Source of the DNA: Chenggangzhangella methanolivorans
GTDB taxonomy: Bacteria > Pseudomonadota > Alphaproteobacteria > Rhizobiales > Methylopilaceae
Direction of reading: 5' to 3'
Length of the DNA: 64,000 nt
Assembly: GCF_019797865.1 (NCBI RefSeq)
Contig: NZ_CP081869.1
Location: 186,001-250,000, forward strand
The notes beneath the pieces were generated by a model. It saw only the letters and a program-made list of their open reading frames with translations, was not told the origin of the DNA and searched no databases. A program made the translations under genes and the position numbers. Below, piece after piece: positions 1 through 8,952 of this stretch (positions within the stretch are counted from its first letter, which is position 1; each line of letters opens with the position of its first letter).

Positions 1-722
1 CAGCTTGGCTTGGAGGTCGAGCCTTAGGTCGGCGATCTCGTCGAGGAACAGCGTGCCTCCTGATGCGCGTTCCGCGTACCCCATGTGCCTGCGCGTGGCG
101 CCGCTGAAGGCGCCCCGTTCGTGGCCGAACAGCTCGCTCTCTAGGAGGTCCGCCGGGATCGCCGCGCAGTTGACCGCCATGAACGAGGCAGGTTTGAGCG
201 AAGCGGCCGAGTGCAGGAACCGGGCGGCCACGTCCTTGCCCGTCCCGGTCTCGCCGCCGATCAGCACCGTGCTTCCCACCTTCGCCACACGGCGGAGCAG
301 GGCCTCGACCTCTCGCATGGCGGTCGACACCCCGATGAGCCTTCGGCCGTGGGCGCCTCGCTCACGATGCCGGACAGGCGGTCGAGGAAGTCCTCCATCT
401 CGAACGGCTTGGTGACGTAATCGCCCGCGCCCGACCTCATCAGCCTCACCGCTTGGTCGATGTCCGCGTGGCCCGTGATGAACAGGAACGGCGGCGCCGA
501 GGATCCTGAAGTTGCCTTGAACACGTCCTCGCCGTTCAGGTCCGGCAACCGGATGTCGCAGATGACGGCGTGGCGGCGCTCCTGGCCCATGCCCGCCACC
601 GCCGAGGCGCCGTCCTTCCACCAAGTCACCTTAGCGCCCTCGAGCGTCAGCCGCTGGACGAGGCTCTCGCCCATGATTGGATCGTCCTCGACGATCCCGA
701 TGGATCGGCGTTCAAGCGACAT
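1..722 (-). CDS. Sigma-54-dependent response regulator (NtrC/DctD family), partial
   Basis: Cytoplasmic transcription activator that would receive phosphate from the adjacent kinase and drive sigma-54 promoters. The N-terminal receiver domain shows the acidic pair in VEDDPIMG, the phospho-acceptor Asp in ICDIRLPD and the conserved Lys in YVTKPF. The AAA+ domain follows, with Walker A GETGTGKD, an ELFGHERGAFSGAT loop and [12 protein letters not shown]. The usual sigma-54 contact GAFTGA reads GAFSGA here. Reading frame changes near 345-352, so receiver and AAA+ parts lie in different frames; I take this as an indel error. Start chosen at MSLERR, which overlaps the kinase stop by 11 bases and implies translational coupling. 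The C-terminal HTH lies beyond the window. Confidence 0.88.
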
Positions 723-2135
723 CGGCGAGCACCTCGTCTCGGGCAAGTGGCACGACCATGCGGACGAGCGTCCCGCCTCCGGGCAACGTCTCGGTCTCGA
801 GCACGCCCCCGATCTCGGCCACCAGACCCCGGGTTGTCCAAAGCCCGAGCCCAGCGCCCGCGGTGGGGAGCCGGTCCGGTTCTGTCAGCATCGCGGCGGC
901 CTCGACGGGCAGACCCTCGCCGCGGTCCCGCACCTCGAACGTGACCGACTCCCGCGTGCCGACAACGGCGAGCTCCACGACGGACACGTGCGGCGCGGCC
1001 GCGATCGCGTTCAGCAAGATGTTGAGCAATGCTTGCCGGACGGGACCGCTCGGGATCGGGACCTCAGCGGCCAGTCTGGCGGTGACCGTAACCCGAACGG
1101 ACTCCCGTCGCGCCTCCGCCGCCACGAGCACGAGCAGGTCGTCGACGTCGTCTGGCCTTAGGTTCCGCGCCCCCTCCCGGGGACGGTGGACCGCAAGTGT
1201 TGTTCGGACGACGTCGCGTATCCCTGCAAGCCCGCGTTCGAGCAGGCCGATCGCGCCGTCGCGGGCCGCGGGAACGTGACCGTGCGATCGGAGCGTCGAG
1301 AGCGCGTTGAACAGGCCGCCGAGCGGGTTGTTGATCTCGTGCGCGATCGAGGTAGCCAGCCGTCCGAGGCTGCCGAGCCTCTCCTCCTCGGCGAGGCGCT
1401 TGCGCAGCTCGTCGCGCTCCGTGATCGAGGTGGACAGGCCGTTGTAGGCCCGGAACATCCGCCGGAACTCACCCGGCTTCGCTCGACTTCCCAGTCCGCG
1501 ATCGGGACGGCGACGCCGTCCGACGACGCCCCGAGGTGCTCGGTGAGAACGCGGACGGGTCGCATCATCCGCGCGACCACCAGCCAGCCGGCGGCGGCGA
1601 AGAATGCCACCAGGATGCCGTTAGTGACCAGCAGGGTCGCTATCACATCGCGTCTCTCGGCGGCGAGGTGGCTCGTGTCGAATGTCGCGTAGAGGTGCCC
1701 GATGGTGCGGCCGGGATAGGACAGCTCGCGGTGGGCCCGGGCGGTGGCCGATCCGCTCTCATATGCGAATGGACGAGACTCGCTTGGCACGAAGGCGGAC
1801 CCGACCGCGTGGGACCGCGGGTCGGAGGCGGCGATCACCGCGCCACGCGGATCGGTGACGACTGCCTCGGAGGGCCGGAGGCCTTTGTACTGGTCCCGGG
1901 CGCGCGCGATCGCGTCGTAGACCTCCCAGACGTCGTCCCTTAGTACGGACGGCCCGACCGCCGAGGACAGGCCGTCGAGATAGCCTTGGGCGAGTTCACG
2001 AAGATGGCGTTGCTGGATGTCGCCAAGGCGGTCGAGCACCCGCTCCGACAGCACTGCCCCCGCTACTAGCATGAGGATGGCGACCGCGACCGGTACCTTG
2101 AACGTGATCGGCCAGCGTCTCGGGTCGACCCTCAT
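712..2135 (-). CDS. Membrane sensor histidine kinase (partner of the sigma-54 regulator)
   Basis: Two-pass inner-membrane kinase. TM1 is around residues 10-32 (VPVAVAILMLVAGAVL); a periplasmic sensor region of about 140 residues follows; TM2 (LLVTNGILVAFFAAAGWLVV) leads into a HAMP-like stretch. The H-box is SIAHEINNPLGGL, and the ATPase domain has the N-box LLNILLNAIAAA and glycine-rich AGAGLGLWTTRGLV. A frameshift near 1470, between HAMP and H-box, splits the gene into two frames; the protein is otherwise complete at about 475 residues. Start at MRVDPRRW lies 4 bases after the stop of the binding-protein gene, so the three genes form one operon. The short periplasmic loop could contact the upstream periplasmic binding protein, as in AioS/AioX. 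Confidence 0.87.
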
Positions 2136-2139
2136 GTCG

Positions 2140-3006
2140 CTATCCCGCAGCCGCGACCATCGCCGCCTTGGCGGCGATCGCGTCATAGAGACCCAGTGGC
2201 TCGCTCGCGAAGCGATCGAGCTTCAGCAGTGCAAGCACTGCTCGGCCGTCGGCGTCGCCGTCCATGCCGAGTAAGGCTGCCTTCAGGGCGTTGAGGCGGC
2301 CTGCGTCCGGCGGTGACGCCGGCGCGGCGATAGGCGGGAAGCCGAGCCATTCCGACGTGCGCAGGACCCTGGTGCGGGCGACGAACTTCGGCTCCAGCTC
2401 CGAGACGACGTCGTAGACATAGCCGTCGACCGACCCGGAGGCGGCGAGGCCCGAGGACACCGCCTCGATCACGTTGCGATGCCCGTAGGTGAAGAACGAG
2501 CGTGAGAAGAAGGTCTCCGACCGCTCGCCGAGTTCGGCGAGGGCCGCGCGCGTGCAGAGGAAGCCGGAGTTCGAGTCCGGGTCGGAGTAGGCGTGGATGT
2601 CCCCACGCAGCGCGGCGATGCCGCCGGCCTTCCGGTCCCGGTCGACGATCACGTAGGCGCGGTATAGGGGTTGCCCCCTCCAGACGGGCGTCGCGACGAG
2701 CTGGAGCTCGGATCGGTGGGCGACGAACGGGAAGCCGCAGATCCAGGCTGCGTCGAGCTGGCCCGCCACCAGCATCGCGGTCACCTCTTGGTAGGTGCGC
2801 CGCGTGACGAGCTCGACCGGACGGGTGGTGGCCTTTTCGAGGTAGGCCGCCAGACGTCCAGTGAGCTCGAGATCGGACGACAGGAAAACCGGGGTGAGGC
2901 CGACGCGTATCGGCGCCGCGGCGCTCGGCGAGCCTGCGGCCACGCATGGCAACAGCGTCAGCGTCCCCATCAGGATCGCGCGCCTGTCGACGATGGGTGC
3001 AACCAC
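2140..3006 (-). CDS. PhnD-like periplasmic substrate-binding protein
   Basis: 288-residue secreted binding protein of the phosphate/phosphonate (PhnD) superfamily. An N-terminal signal region (RRAILMGTLTLLPCVAAG) has a cysteine that could be a lipid anchor, though the lipobox is imperfect. Family features include PIRVGLTPVFL at the mature start, TYQEVTAMLVAGQLDAAWICGFPFV and the SDPDSNSGFLCTRAAL segment. No permease or ATPase gene is adjacent; the next genes are a histidine kinase and a sigma-54 regulator. By analogy with AioX and similar orphan binding proteins it probably serves as the ligand sensor of the kinase rather than in transport. The ligand (an oxyanion such as phosphonate, phosphite, arsenite or sulfate) cannot be told from sequence. 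Confidence 0.82.
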   Translation of the reverse strand: MVAPIVDRRAILMGTLTLLPCVAAGSPSAAAPIRVGLTPVFLSSDLELTGRLAAYLEKATTRPVELVTRRTYQEVTAMLVAGQLDAAWICGFPFVAHRSELQLVATPVWRGQPLYRAYVIVDRDRKAGGIAALRGDIHAYSDPDSNSGFLCTRAALAELGERSETFFSRSFFTYGHRNVIEAVSSGLAASGSVDGYVYDVVSELEPKFVARTRVLRTSEWLGFPPIAAPASPPDAGRLNALKAALLGMDGDADGRAVLALLKLDRFASEPLGLYDAIAAKAAMVAAAG

Positions 3007-3156
3007 CTCTCGCCCTCACTACCGTTCGACGAAGAAGGCTAGCAGAGATGGAGGTTGCGTCGAATTGTATTTGCCAGTGGGCGATCGAGGCAAAATTTTC
3101 ACCCAGCGGCTACCGATAGCTTTTGCCCACTTCAGCCACATGCCTGCAGCATAGAG

Positions 3157-3205
3157 TTTAGCCCAATTGGCCGTCGTAAGCTTAGCGACGGTCAATTGGG
3201 CTAAA
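3157..3205. repeat. 49-bp near-perfect inverted repeat in an AT-rich gap
   Basis: Arms TTTAGCCCAATTG-R-CCGTCG face each other around a central TAAGCTTA. The arms differ at one internal base (G versus A) and by one base of spacing. It sits in the 331-base gap 3007-3337, whose A/T content is clearly higher than its surroundings and which holds no convincing gene. It separates two operons on the same strand (binding-protein sensor versus amine catabolism). It could be a strong transcript hairpin, a regulator site or a relic of a mobile element; no transposase is present. Confidence 0.6.
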
Positions 3206-3337
3206 CTGGGCCGCTTCAACGTTCTTTTAGGCGAAACCGCGCGGACGCAATTGGCTAAGGCTCATTGATTCAATTACCTTTTTTCCAATGAAACGTCGAT
3301 CTTATGGAATAGGCCTCATCCCGCCGATCAGTCAGGA

Positions 3338-5784
3338 TCAAAGCTTCGGACGGGTCGCCTGCGGATCGACGAACGGCTTCAGGGAGACGCTCGCCGGGAC
3401 GAGCGCGCCGGCGACGTCGAGCTGATAGTCTCCGCTCATCACGAACTGCGCGTCGACGCCGCCCGGGTCGCGGACGTAGCCATAGCCGATCGGCCGTCCG
3501 ATCGTGTGCCCGAAGCCGCCGCTCGCCAGCCAGCCGACGCGCTTGCCGTCGCGCAGGATGGTCTCGCGGCCCAGAAGGATCACGTCCGGGTCGTCGACTG
3601 TGAAGCCGGCGAGCAGGCGCGGCAGCGGCTCGCCGGCCTGCTCGACCAGCGCGGCGCGGCCGAGGAACGGAGTTTCGGACTTCAGCTTCACCGCCCAGCC
3701 GAGCCCCGCCATCCGCGGCGTGTGGTCGGGGCCGATCTCGGCGCCCCAGGCGCGGTAGCCCTTTTCGAGCCGCAGCGTCTCGATCGCCCGGTAGCCGGCG
3801 AGCGCGAGCCCATGGGGCCGGCCGGCCTCCGTCAGCGCCTCGTAGACGGTCGCCGCGAACTCGGTCGGGACGTGAAGCTCCCAGCCGAGCTCGCCCACAT
3901 AGGTGACGCGCAGCGCGAGCGTCGGCGCGCCCGCGACCGAGATTTCGCGCACCGTCCCGAACGGAAAAGCGGCGTTCGACAGGTCGTCGGGCGAGATGGC
4001 CGACAGCACGTCGCGGGCGCGCGGGCCGAACAGGCTGAGCACGGCGCGCGAGGCGGTGACGTCGACGAGATGGGCGTCGCAATCCTCCGGGATGTTCTTT
4101 GATATCCAGTCGAAGTCGCGGGTCGCGAAGCCCGTGCCGGTGACGATGTAGAACCGGTCCTCGGCGAGGCGTCCGACCGTGAGGTCGCATTCGACGCCGC
4201 CACGGGCGTTCAGCATCTGGGTGTAGGTGAGCGCGCCGACGGGCTTGGCGACGTCGGCGGCCGCGATCCAGCTGAGCGCCTTCTCGGCGTCGCGCCCGAC
4301 CATCAGGAATTTCGCGAAGGACGACTGGTCGAAGAGGGCCGCGCGCGCTCGCGGCACGCCTCGTGCTCGCGCTTGACCGCCCCCACCAGTTCGGGCGGCC
4401 GTAGGAGTATCGGTCGTGGGCGTCCTCGCCCTCGCCCGCGAACCAGTTCGGCCGTTCCCAGCCGAGCTTCTCGCCGAACACGGCGCCCGCCGCCTTCAGC
4501 CGGTCGTAGAGCGGCGAGCGGCGCAATGGGCGGCCGCTGTCGTGCTCTTCGGAGGGCCAGGCCATCGTGTAGTGCTTGGCGTAGGCCTCGAGCGTGCGGG
4601 TCTTCACCCAGGTCTCGTCGCGATGGTTCAAGCCGAAGCGACGGATGTCGACGGGCCAGAGGTCGTAGGGCGCTTCGCCCTTGGCGACCCATTCGGCGAG
4701 CGCCATGCCGGCGCCGCCGCCGGACGCGATGCCGAAGGCGTTGAAGCCGCAGCCGACATAGACGCCCTTGGTCTCGGGCGCCGCCCCGAGGATGAAGTTG
4801 CCGTCGGGCGTAAAGCTCTCCGGGCCGTTGATCAGCTGCTTGACGCCCGCGGTCTCGAGCGCCGGCACGCGTCCGAGCGCGAGCTCCATGATGGGCGAGA
4901 AGTGGTCCCAGTCCTCGTCGAGCAGCGAGAACGAAAAGTCCTTGGGCGGCCCGCCGGGCGTCTCCCAGGGCAGCGGATTCGGCTCGTAGCCGCCCATCAC
5001 GAGGCCGCCGACCTCTTCCTTGTAATAAGTGAGCCGGTCGGGATCGCGCAGCGTCGGCAACCCGCGGGTGACGCCCTCGATCTGCTCCGTCACGATGTAC
5101 TGGTGCTTCACGGCGGTCAGCGGGATGTTGACGCCCGCCATCCGGCCAAGCTCGCGCGACCAGAGGCCGGCGCAGATCACCAGCTTCTCGCAAGCCACCC
5201 GACCGTGATTGGTGACGACCGCGACCACGCGCCCGCTCTCGATCTCGACGCCCTCGACCGAGACCTGCTCGCGGATCGTGACGCCCGCCATCCGCGCGCC
5301 CTTGGCGAGCGCCTGGGTGATGTCGGAGGGGTTCGCCTGCCCGTCGGTCGGCAGGAACGCCGCGCCGACGACGTCGTCGACGCTCATCAACGGCCAGAGG
5401 TCCTGCGCTTCCTTTGGCGTGAGGAGCTGCATCTCGAGCCCGAACGAGCGCGCGGTAGTGGCCTGCCGCTTTCACCTCGGTCCAGCGGTCCTTGTTGCAG
5501 GCGAGGCGCAGGCCGCCGTTCATCTTCCAGCCGGTCGCAAGACCCGTCTCGGCCTCCAGCTCCTTGTAGATCCGGACGGATTCGCCGAGCAGCTGGGTGA
5601 TGTTGGCGCTTGTCCGCAGCTGCCCGACGAGCCCGGCGGCGTGCCATGTCGAGCCTGAGGTCAGCCGGTCGCGCTCGATCAGCAGCGTCTCAACGCCAAG
5701 CTTGCCGAGGTGATAGGCGGTCGAGCAGCCGACGATGCCGCCGCCCACGACGACGACCTTGGCGGATGAGGGCAGTTCGGTCAT
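3338..5784 (-). CDS. FAD-dependent oxidoreductase with GcvT domain (dimethylglycine/sarcosine dehydrogenase-like)
   Basis: About 815 residues, the usual length for the two-domain dimethylglycine/sarcosine dehydrogenase family. The N-terminal half has the FAD-binding GGGIVGCSTAYHLG and SGSTWHAAGLVGQLR, the region where these enzymes carry covalently bound flavin. A linker with the family signature YSYGRPNWWG follows. The C-terminal half is an aminomethyltransferase (GcvT) fold that in this family passes the released one-carbon unit to tetrahydrofolate (LGWELHVP, GYRAIETLRLEKGYRAWG). Start MTELPSS overlaps the stop of the phosphotransferase gene by ATGA. The frame breaks near 5450 and near 4370, so the protein is spread over three frames; both are likely indel errors. 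Expected role: oxidative N-demethylation of the amine imported by the neighbouring ABC system. The exact substrate is not determined. Confidence 0.86.
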
Positions 5785-6663
5785 GCGGAACCCATGTCTT
5801 CGAAGCGGGCGAGCGCGCGCTCGAAACGCGCGAGGTTTTCCGCCGTGTAGGCGCGGTAGTCGAAATCGAGCGTCGAGTGGATCTCGGAGACCATGCTCCA
5901 GAGGCTCTCGCGCAAGAGCGAGGCCACCTCCATGGCGGCGAGTTTCAGACGGAGCGCGTCGTCGGGCGCGCGGCCGTAATAGATCGCGAGCAGCCGTTCG
6001 CGCTCGGCGTCCGAAAACCCGTTGTTCGACGCGAGGTTGGCGAGGTCGAACAGCGGGCTGTTGAAGCCGCCGTAGTCCCAGTCGATCAGCCAGATCTTCT
6101 GGCCGTCGTCGATGAAGTTGCCGGGCAGCAGGTCGTTGTGGCCGAACACGATCTCGGTCGGACCGACAGTCGCCTCGATGCGTTCGGCGACGGCCGCGAG
6201 GCGGGGCAAGTCGGCCGAGAGGCGGTGGCCGGCCTCGGCGAGCTCCGCGAGGTAGCTGCGCAGGATGTGGAAGGTCCAGAAGGCGAGCGCCGGCCCGCGC
6301 AGGCGCGCCGTCACCTCGCGATGGGACGTCCGGATCAGCTCCGCCACGCGCGGCAGTTCGGCGCGGACGTCGGCCTCCGAAAAGGTGCGGCCCTCGACGT
6401 GGTCGATGACCATCAGCCCGTGCTCGATATGCCGGACGGCGGGCGAGACGCCGGCGGCTTCCGCGGCGAGCGCCGCGGCGCGCTCGTTGAAACCGCAGGC
6501 AATTGTGCAGCGGGATGTCGTCGCCGAGCCGCACCACGAACTTCCGCCCGTCGTCCGTGACGAGGTAGTTGCGGTTGGTGATGCCGCCCGTGAGCGGCCG
6601 CGGGTCCACCTTCCCCGTCCAGAAGGCGAGCGACCGCACGCGTTCGAGAGCGGCGTCGGTCAT
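5781..6663 (-). CDS. Choline-kinase-like aminoglycoside phosphotransferase family protein
   Basis: About 294 residues. N-terminal lobe: LTGGITNRNYLV followed by KFVVRLGDD. Catalytic loop: FGHNDLLPGNF, the HxDxxxxN kinase motif. Metal-binding loop: IDWDYGGFN. These are features of the choline/ethanolamine kinase branch of the phosphotransferase family. Frame breaks near 6490, after NCLRFQ, and resumes in a second frame. Both ends overlap neighbours by ATGA (permease stop at 6660, dehydrogenase start at 5784), so it is embedded in the amine operon. Likely role: phosphorylation of an amino-alcohol or other hydroxylated amine brought in by the transporter; substrate unknown. Confidence 0.83.
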
Positions 6664-8672
6664 GCGCCTAGCCCCCGGCGGCGCTTCATCTTGGCGGCGG
6701 CGGCCGAGACCAGACGGTCCGCGATGATCGCGATGAAGGCGACGCACAGTCCCGCCACCAGCCCCTTGCCGACGTCGGCTTTCGCAAGCGCGGAGTAAGT
6801 CTCCTGGCCGAGGTCGCGGGTGCCGACGAGCGCGGTGATCACGAGCATCGAGAGCGCCAGCATGATGGTCTGGTTGATCCCGAGCAGGATCTCGGGGAGC
6901 GCGAGCGGCACGCGCACGCGCGTCAGGATCTGGCGGCGCGTGCATCCGGTCATGGTCGCGGCCTCGATCAGCGTCGGCGGCACGCGCGCGACGCCATGGG
7001 CCGCGTAGCGGATCGCAGGAGCCACCGCGTAGAGCACGATCGCGATCAGCGCCGTGAAGTCGCCGACGCGGAACAGCATGACGATCGGGATGAGATAGAC
7101 GAAGGACGGCAGCGTCTGCAGCAGGTCGATCACGGTCTCGACCGCGCGCCACAGCCTCGGCCTCGTCGCCGCCGCGACGCCGACCGGCACGCCGATGAGG
7201 CACGCGACCACCACGGCGACGCCGCAGAGATAGACGGTCAGCATCGCCACCTGCCAGAGGCCGGTCGTGGCGATCGCGAGCGCGAGCGCGCCGAGCCCCA
7301 GGCCGAGCCGCCAGCCGCCGAGCCGAAGCCCCGCGATGACGACCAGCGCGACGACCCAGGCCCAGGGCAGCGCGAGCGCGAAGCGTTTCGCCGGCGCCAG
7401 CAGGTTGAGGAACGCGAAGGTCCGGATGGCGTCGAGCGTCGCGTTGAACGTGACGTTGATCCAGCGGACGAGATCGCTCCAGTACGGCGCGGTGGACAGC
7501 TTGAGAGCGTCCGGATAGCGCGCGATGTCGGGGACGATCGCGGCCAGGATCCAGAGCGCGCCCGCGAGCATGAAGGCGGCCTGCAGGGCTGAGCGCTTGC
7601 GGCGCGCCGTCTGCTCGTCGCGCTCCGGCGGACGGCCGGTCTTGACTGCGAGCGCCTGGGCGAAGCGGTCGAGCAGGATGGCGAGCACCGTGATGGCGAG
7701 CCCGGCCTCGAGGCCTTCGCCGATCTTGAGCGCGCGCAGCGCCGACAGCACGTCGAAGCCGAGCCCGCCCGCGCCGATCATCGAGGCGATGATCACGACG
7801 TTGAGCGAGAGCATGATGACCTGGTTGACCCCGACCATGAGGGCCGGCAGCGCGGAGGGAACCAGCATCTTCCAGGTGAGCTGCCGGCGCGTGCAGCCGG
7901 TCATCGCGCCGAGCTCGCGGATCTCGTCCGGCACGGCCCGGATCGCAATGATCGTGACGCGCACCATCGGCGGCATGGCGTAGACGATCGTGGCGATCAT
8001 CGCCGACACCGGCCCGAAGCCGAACAGGATCAGCATCGGCAGCAGATAGGCGAAGACCGGCATGGTCTGGGCGAGGTCGAGCATCGGCGAGACCGCCCTC
8101 TCCGCCCATCTCCAGCGCACGCAGGCGAGACCGATCAGAAGCCCGCCGACGGCGCCGAGCGCGCTCGACACCAGCACCGAGGACAGCGTCACCATGGCCC
8201 CGGCCCACTGGCCGAACACCGCGAGGTAAAGCAGCCCGGCGCCGATCAGCGCCGCGAGCCGCGCGCCGCCGACCTTGTAGGCGGCGGCGACGCCCGCGAT
8301 CAGCGCCGAGAACCACGGGATCGCGGGCGCGATCGTCACCGCGTCGGCGCCCCGGCCCCAGCCGATCCCCTCGGCCAAGACGGCCTTGGCGGCGGCGAGC
8401 GGCAGGTCCAAAACCCAGGCGACCGCGCGGAACAGGTCGCGCACGGTGAACAGCCCGAAGCTCGCCACCTCCATCAGCCAGCGCATGAAGGTCGAGATCC
8501 ACGCCGCCGTCGGGATCTGCCAGGCGGCCGGATATTTGGTCATCCACGCCGGCAGCGCGCCGTTCGGCAGGTTGACCAGCACGATGGTGACGACGAGGAG
8601 CGCCGGCCAGAGCAGCCGGCCAAGCGGAAAGGAGCGTCGGACGGCCGGGGCGGACAGGGCCGCGTCGGTCAT
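6660..8672 (-). CDS. Quaternary-amine ABC transporter permease, tandem double-length
   Basis: 670-residue inner-membrane permease made of two copies of the OpuAB/ProW-type domain. Each half carries an EAA-type loop beginning GCTRRQ: GCTRRQLTWKMLVPSALPAL in the first and GCTRRQILTRVRVPLALPEI in the second, each followed by GVNQ/GINQ-TIML helices. Family members are normally one domain of about 280-380 residues, so this is a fusion or internal duplication that supplies both permease subunits of the transporter as a single chain. Several TM segments precede each half. It is cotranscribed with the phosphotransferase (ATGA overlap) and lies downstream of the ATPase gene across a 280-base gap filled with palindromic repeats. 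Confidence 0.92.
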   Translation of the reverse strand: MTDAALSAPAVRRSFPLGRLLWPALLVVTIVLVNLPNGALPAWMTKYPAAWQIPTAAWISTFMRWLMEVASFGLFTVRDLFRAVAWVLDLPLAAAKAVLAEGIGWGRGADAVTIAPAIPWFSALIAGVAAAYKVGGARLAALIGAGLLYLAVFGQWAGAMVTLSSVLVSSALGAVGGLLIGLACVRWRWAERAVSPMLDLAQTMPVFAYLLPMLILFGFGPVSAMIATIVYAMPPMVRVTIIAIRAVPDEIRELGAMTGCTRRQLTWKMLVPSALPALMVGVNQVIMLSLNVVIIASMIGAGGLGFDVLSALRALKIGEGLEAGLAITVLAILLDRFAQALAVKTGRPPERDEQTARRKRSALQAAFMLAGALWILAAIVPDIARYPDALKLSTAPYWSDLVRWINVTFNATLDAIRTFAFLNLLAPAKRFALALPWAWVVALVVIAGLRLGGWRLGLGLGALALAIATTGLWQVAMLTVYLCGVAVVVACLIGVPVGVAAATRPRLWRAVETVIDLLQTLPSFVYLIPIVMLFRVGDFTALIAIVLYAVAPAIRYAAHGVARVPPTLIEAATMTGCTRRQILTRVRVPLALPEILLGINQTIMLALSMLVITALVGTRDLGQETYSALAKADVGKGLVAGLCVAFIAIIADRLVSAAAAKMKRRRGLGA

Positions 8673-8689
8673 GGCGCGACGCCTCCAGA

Positions 8690-8726
8690 TACCCTCTCCC
8701 GTTTGCGGGAGAGGGTAAGGGTGAGG
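8690..8726. repeat. CCCTCTCCCG palindromic intergenic repeat, copy 1
   Basis: ACCCTCTCCCG-ttt-GCGGGAGAGGGT forms a strong hairpin just upstream of the permease gene. It is followed by TAAGGGTGAGGG. Two related units lie within the same 280-base gap. Confidence 0.7.
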
Positions 8727-8782
8727 GACGTCAGCGCCGAGGTTTTAGACAGAGCTCTTGCGGAACGCCCGCAACGTCGCCG

Positions 8783-8927
8783 TCCCCCCTCCCCCTTGCG
8801 GGGAGGGTAAGGGTGGGGGTGGCTCAGGACAGGGCGCGATCGTTCGGCGTCGAGCGGCGTCGAGGGTTTCTTTCTATTCGGAACCACCCCCACCCCCGAC
8901 CCCTCCCCGCAAGGGGGAGGGGGGAAG
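8783..8927. repeat. Paired, inverted copies of the C-rich palindromic repeat
   Basis: Two further units of the repeat (8783-8821 and 8885-8927) face each other as inverted copies. Each has a CCCCTCCCC-type arm around an internal CGCAAG or CTTGCG loop and an outer CCACCCCCACCC tail. Together they can form one long stem-loop inside the operon between the ATPase and permease genes. This may act as an attenuating or RNA-stabilising element that sets different levels for the two proteins (inference). Confidence 0.65.
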
Positions 8928-8952
8928 AGCGCGCCCTGCCCTGCCCTCGCCC

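Noticed and set aside
3019-3219. 66-codon ORF across the AT-rich inverted repeat
   Set aside because: It spans the palindrome itself and resembles no family; the repeat explains its odd composition.
4303-8547. A 1414-codon minus-strand open frame across the amine operon
   Set aside because: Most of it is the complement-phase shadow of the permease and phosphotransferase genes in GC-rich DNA (arginine- and proline-rich text). Only its segments at 5784-5450 and 6663-6490 hold real protein, assigned to the FAD enzyme and the kinase-like gene.
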